Position numbers and translations under genes: made by a program
Assembly (NCBI GenBank): GCA_020632795.1
Contig: JACKEV010000008.1
Span: 62,001 to 126,000, forward strand
Direction of reading: 5' to 3'
From: Alphaproteobacteria bacterium
Lineage (GTDB): Bacteria; Myxococcota_A; UBA796; CAJQPC01
Length of the DNA stretch: 64,000 bases
The notes under the pieces: model-generated
Told to the model about the DNA's origin: nothing
The model's database searches: none
The model's input: only the letters and a program-made list of their open reading frames with translations
Shown here: piece after piece, positions 62,002-64,000 of the stretch
Position numbering within the stretch: the stretch's first letter is position 1
Layout: the number at the start of each line of letters is the position of its first letter

Positions 62002-63278
62002 GGGGAGGAGAGCCTTCTGGCCGGATCGTCCTCCATCGCGGGGGGCAGGGGGCGGCGCGGGGCGTGCGGCAGCGGCGGCGGGGCGATGCGCTGGAGCAGC
62101 AGGGCCCCGGCGCGGCCCGGCTCCCCGACCGGGGTGAGCAGCACCTGGTGGCCGAGCTGGCGGGAGGGCAGCGACAGGGGGGCGTTTCGGGCGACGTGGT
62201 CGTGGAGGCGCGCGGCGAGGTCGTCGCGGGGCAGGGGGCTCAGGCCGGCGAGGGCGTCGAGCAGGGCGGGGCGCTCGCCGGCGTGGCGGGTCAGGGCGCC
62301 GGTGCCGATGAGCAGGGCGCCCTGCAGGTCGAAGATGCCGAACAGGGCCATGCGCTCCCGGGACAGGGCGTCGGTGAGCTGCCGGCGGGCGGCGAGGGCG
62401 CTCAAGCCCGCGTCCGAGGCGGCCAGGCGGGCGGCGATGGGGTCGATGAAGTCCCGGGCGGCCGGCGCGGCCTCCTGCTCCAGGGCCAGGGAGACGTGGT
62501 CGAGGGTGTCCAGAGCGCGGCTGGCGGCGGTGAACAGGCGGATGACGGCGGGCCCCAGCGCGGCGGCCACCAGCCCGAGCAGCGGCGCGGCCAGGCCCAG
62601 GGTGCGGGCGCCGAGGGCCACGGTGACCATGAGCGCCGCCAGCAGGGCCCCCCGGCGGAGGGCGCGGTCCGGGGTGAGGCGGCGGGCCCGCAGGGCGAAC
62701 CACGCGGTGAGCAGGCCGGTCAGGGCGGCGGCCAGCGGCAGGGGCGGCGCGGTGAGGCCGGCGTCCGCCCGCGCCGCGCCCAGGGCGATCGCCGCGACCT
62801 CGGCGCGGGGGAGGACCCCGTCGACCCCCGGGGCGGTGGCGCCCGGGCCCATCGCGGGGTCGGCCCAGCCCAGCACCACGTCCCGGCCCCGCAAGAGCCC
62901 CGCTGGCGCCCCGGCCCCGAGCTGCGCGGCGTCCACCCGCAACAGCCCCGGCAGGGCCTCGGGCAGGGGCAGGCGGCGGTCCCCGTCCCAGCGGAGCCGA
63001 CCCCGGGCGTCCGCGCGCAGGTCCAGGCCCTCGGGGGCGACGCCGTCCAGCAGGGGGTGGCCCTCGGGCAGGGCCATGCGCACCGAGCGGGCCCCGGCCC
63101 GGCGGGCGGCGGCGGCGGCCTCGGCGGGGGTGGTGTCGATGCGCACGACGGCGGCCGGCAGGTCCGGGGCGGGGGCGAGGCGGCCCAGCAGGTCCTGCGC
63201 GGGCAGGGCCAGCGGCTCCCCCAGCGCGGTGCCCAGGGCGACGGCGATGCCCAGGGCGAGGGCCTGGGCGGTCTTCAC
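61998..63278 (-). CDS. CHASE2-domain membrane sensor-like protein without an output domain
   Basis: The 426-residue protein has an N-terminal hydrophobic segment, an extracytoplasmic region (about 35-200) with the CHASE2 pattern (AAVVRIDTTPAEAAAAARRAGARSV in part, VVLGWADPAMGPG, GVDGVLPRAEVAAIALGAA) and three transmembrane helices right after it (about 205-275), the order typical of CHASE2. A cytoplasmic helical and PAS/GAF-like region follows (LEQEAAPAARDFIDPI, then FDLQGALLIGTGALTRHAGE). No kinase, cyclase or GGDEF domain is present. It may sense the polymer state and act through protein contacts. The GTG start overlaps the previous stop by four bases. Confidence 0.75.
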   Translation of the reverse strand: MKTAQALALGIAVALGTALGEPLALPAQDLLGRLAPAPDLPAAVVRIDTTPAEAAAAARRAGARSVRMALPEGHPLLDGVAPEGLDLRADARGRLRWDGDRRLPLPEALPGLLRVDAAQLGAGAPAGLLRGRDVVLGWADPAMGPGATAPGVDGVLPRAEVAAIALGAARADAGLTAPPLPLAAALTGLLTAWFALRARRLTPDRALRRGALLAALMVTVALGARTLGLAAPLLGLVAAALGPAVIRLFTAASRALDTLDHVSLALEQEAAPAARDFIDPIAARLAASDAGLSALAARRQLTDALSRERMALFGIFDLQGALLIGTGALTRHAGERPALLDALAGLSPLPRDDLAARLHDHVARNAPLSLPSRQLGHQVLLTPVGEPGRAGALLLQRIAPPPLPHAPRRPLPPAMEDDPARRLSSP

Positions 63279-64000
63279 GGGGCGATCTCGAGCCAGCGCA
63301 GCGGCCCGGTGAGGTCCCGGGCGTGGTCGGCGGCCACCCAACCGGTGCCGCCGGTGCGCCACTCCACCAGCTCGACCGCGTCCAGCCGCAGCAGGGTGGT
63401 CTCCCGCGCGGGGTCGTCCAGCTCCAGGTAGAGCAGGGCGGCGTTGGGGAGCAGGCCGTTGACCGGCTCCAGCGGTGGTAGTTCGACGGTGACCCCCTGC
63501 CAGCCCCCACGCGCAAGGGGTAGAGGTGGGGAGAGGCTATACAGCAGCGCGGATTGGGGGCTGTGCAGGGGGTCAAGGTCGTCGAAGTGGTAGAGGTCGA
63601 GGCGGGCGCGGGCGGCGTCGGGGTCGCCGTCGACCCAGGCCTGGAGGCGCAGGCTGTAGGTCGCCTCGCCGTCCAGAGGGGTGAGGTCCTCCGCGTAGAG
63701 GCGGTGGGCGGGCAGGGAGACCCGGGCGACCATGCGGGCGGCGGCGGTCTCCCCGGGGGCGGCGACCAGCTCCAGGCTCTGGCGCCCTTCAGCGGCGTCC
63801 CGGTCGGTGAGGGCGACCGCGCCCTGCACCGGGACCCAGCCCCGCCAGCGGCCCAGGTCGCCGTCGGCGGCGTCGTCCTCGAAGCCCCCGACCGCCAGCA
63901 GCTCGCGGCCGAGGGTCAGGCCGGGGGCGGCCTCGACCATGCGGGGGCCGGGCAGGGTGACGACGCCGCGGACGTCGGCGGGGAGGGTCTGCTGGACGGT
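63275..64000 (-). CDS. Carbohydrate-binding-module-like exported protein (5' end missing)
   Basis: The frame is open to the window edge, so the N-terminus is missing; 241 residues are visible. They form a jelly-roll-like beta region of CBM4/9 type: GRELLAVGGFEDDAADGDLGR, then SLELVAAPGETAAARMVARVSL and YSLRLQAWVDGDPDAARARLDLY, with the Trp (RWRGWVPVQ) usual near the start. Another part ends with LLYLELDDPARETTLLRLDAVELVEW. Such modules bind sugars or polymers. The gene's stop overlaps the start of the CHASE2 gene by four bases, so it belongs to the same operon. The missing part might hold a catalytic domain. Confidence 0.7.
   Translation of the reverse strand, partial: TVQQTLPADVRGVVTLPGPRMVEAAPGLTLGRELLAVGGFEDDAADGDLGRWRGWVPVQGAVALTDRDAAEGRQSLELVAAPGETAAARMVARVSLPAHRLYAEDLTPLDGEATYSLRLQAWVDGDPDAARARLDLYHFDDLDPLHSPQSALLYSLSPPLPLARGGWQGVTVELPPLEPVNGLLPNAALLYLELDDPARETTLLRLDAVELVEWRTGGTGWVAADHARDLTGPLRWLEIAP

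Overview
The window is very GC-rich double-stranded bacterial DNA with dense, tightly packed genes, many 4-base stop/start overlaps and frequent GTG or TTG starts. Several traits point to a myxobacterium-like organism (Myxococcota or a close 'delta' lineage): a secreted protein with MopE-type Cys/Asp repeats and a MYXO-CTERM-like tail, several large Ser/Thr protein kinases, an ECF sigma factor of the kind linked to kinases, a kinase fused to a formylglycine-generating-enzyme-like domain, FHA and HEAT proteins, and a fused SelD. This placement is inference; there is no rRNA or other marker gene in the window.

Left part (1-14135): the tail of a LysM protein, a molybdenum-cofactor run (moeA, mobA, a moaB-type gene with a long extra C-terminus), a convergent HEAT-repeat gene, then a 494-base non-coding region rich in DnaA-box-like and NrdR-box-like sites in front of a B12-dependent ribonucleotide reductase (nrdJ). 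After a strong hairpin come a di-iron membrane hydroxylase and, divergently, a three-gene ABC exporter followed by a tightly coupled P-loop NTPase/partner gene pair that I cannot assign.

Middle part (14176-32931): an oxidoreductase-SelD fusion, a kinase-FGE fusion, a SleB-like hydrolase, a low-complexity helical protein, a PDZ protein, a TetR-controlled acyl-CoA carboxylase/BKACE operon with a visible palindromic operator, a rightward group of small genes (DUF493, two unknowns, a DF-family thioredoxin-like protein, an acyltransferase), and the MopE/MYXO-CTERM-like secreted protein.

Right part (32944-64000): an ECF sigma factor upstream of two paralogous giant transmembrane kinases, one of which has lost its catalytic Asp; a zincin-type metalloprotease cluster; a radical SAM gene and a convergent FHA gene separated by a 186-base MITE-like element; and finally a leftward, fully translationally coupled operon of at least seven genes that encodes a PgsB/CapB-like amide ligase fused to HEAT repeats and a PgsC/CapC-like membrane protein with two PgsC-type units, together with a CHASE2 sensor-like protein, a very large repeat-containing probable outer-membrane protein and secreted proteins of unknown family. 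This looks like a new form of poly-gamma-glutamate-type polymer system, and is the best candidate in the window for an undescribed system. Unusual DNA-level structure inside its genes (33-base and 17-base palindromes in the ligase gene; two inverted copies of a ~150-base element in the outer-membrane gene) is reported separately.
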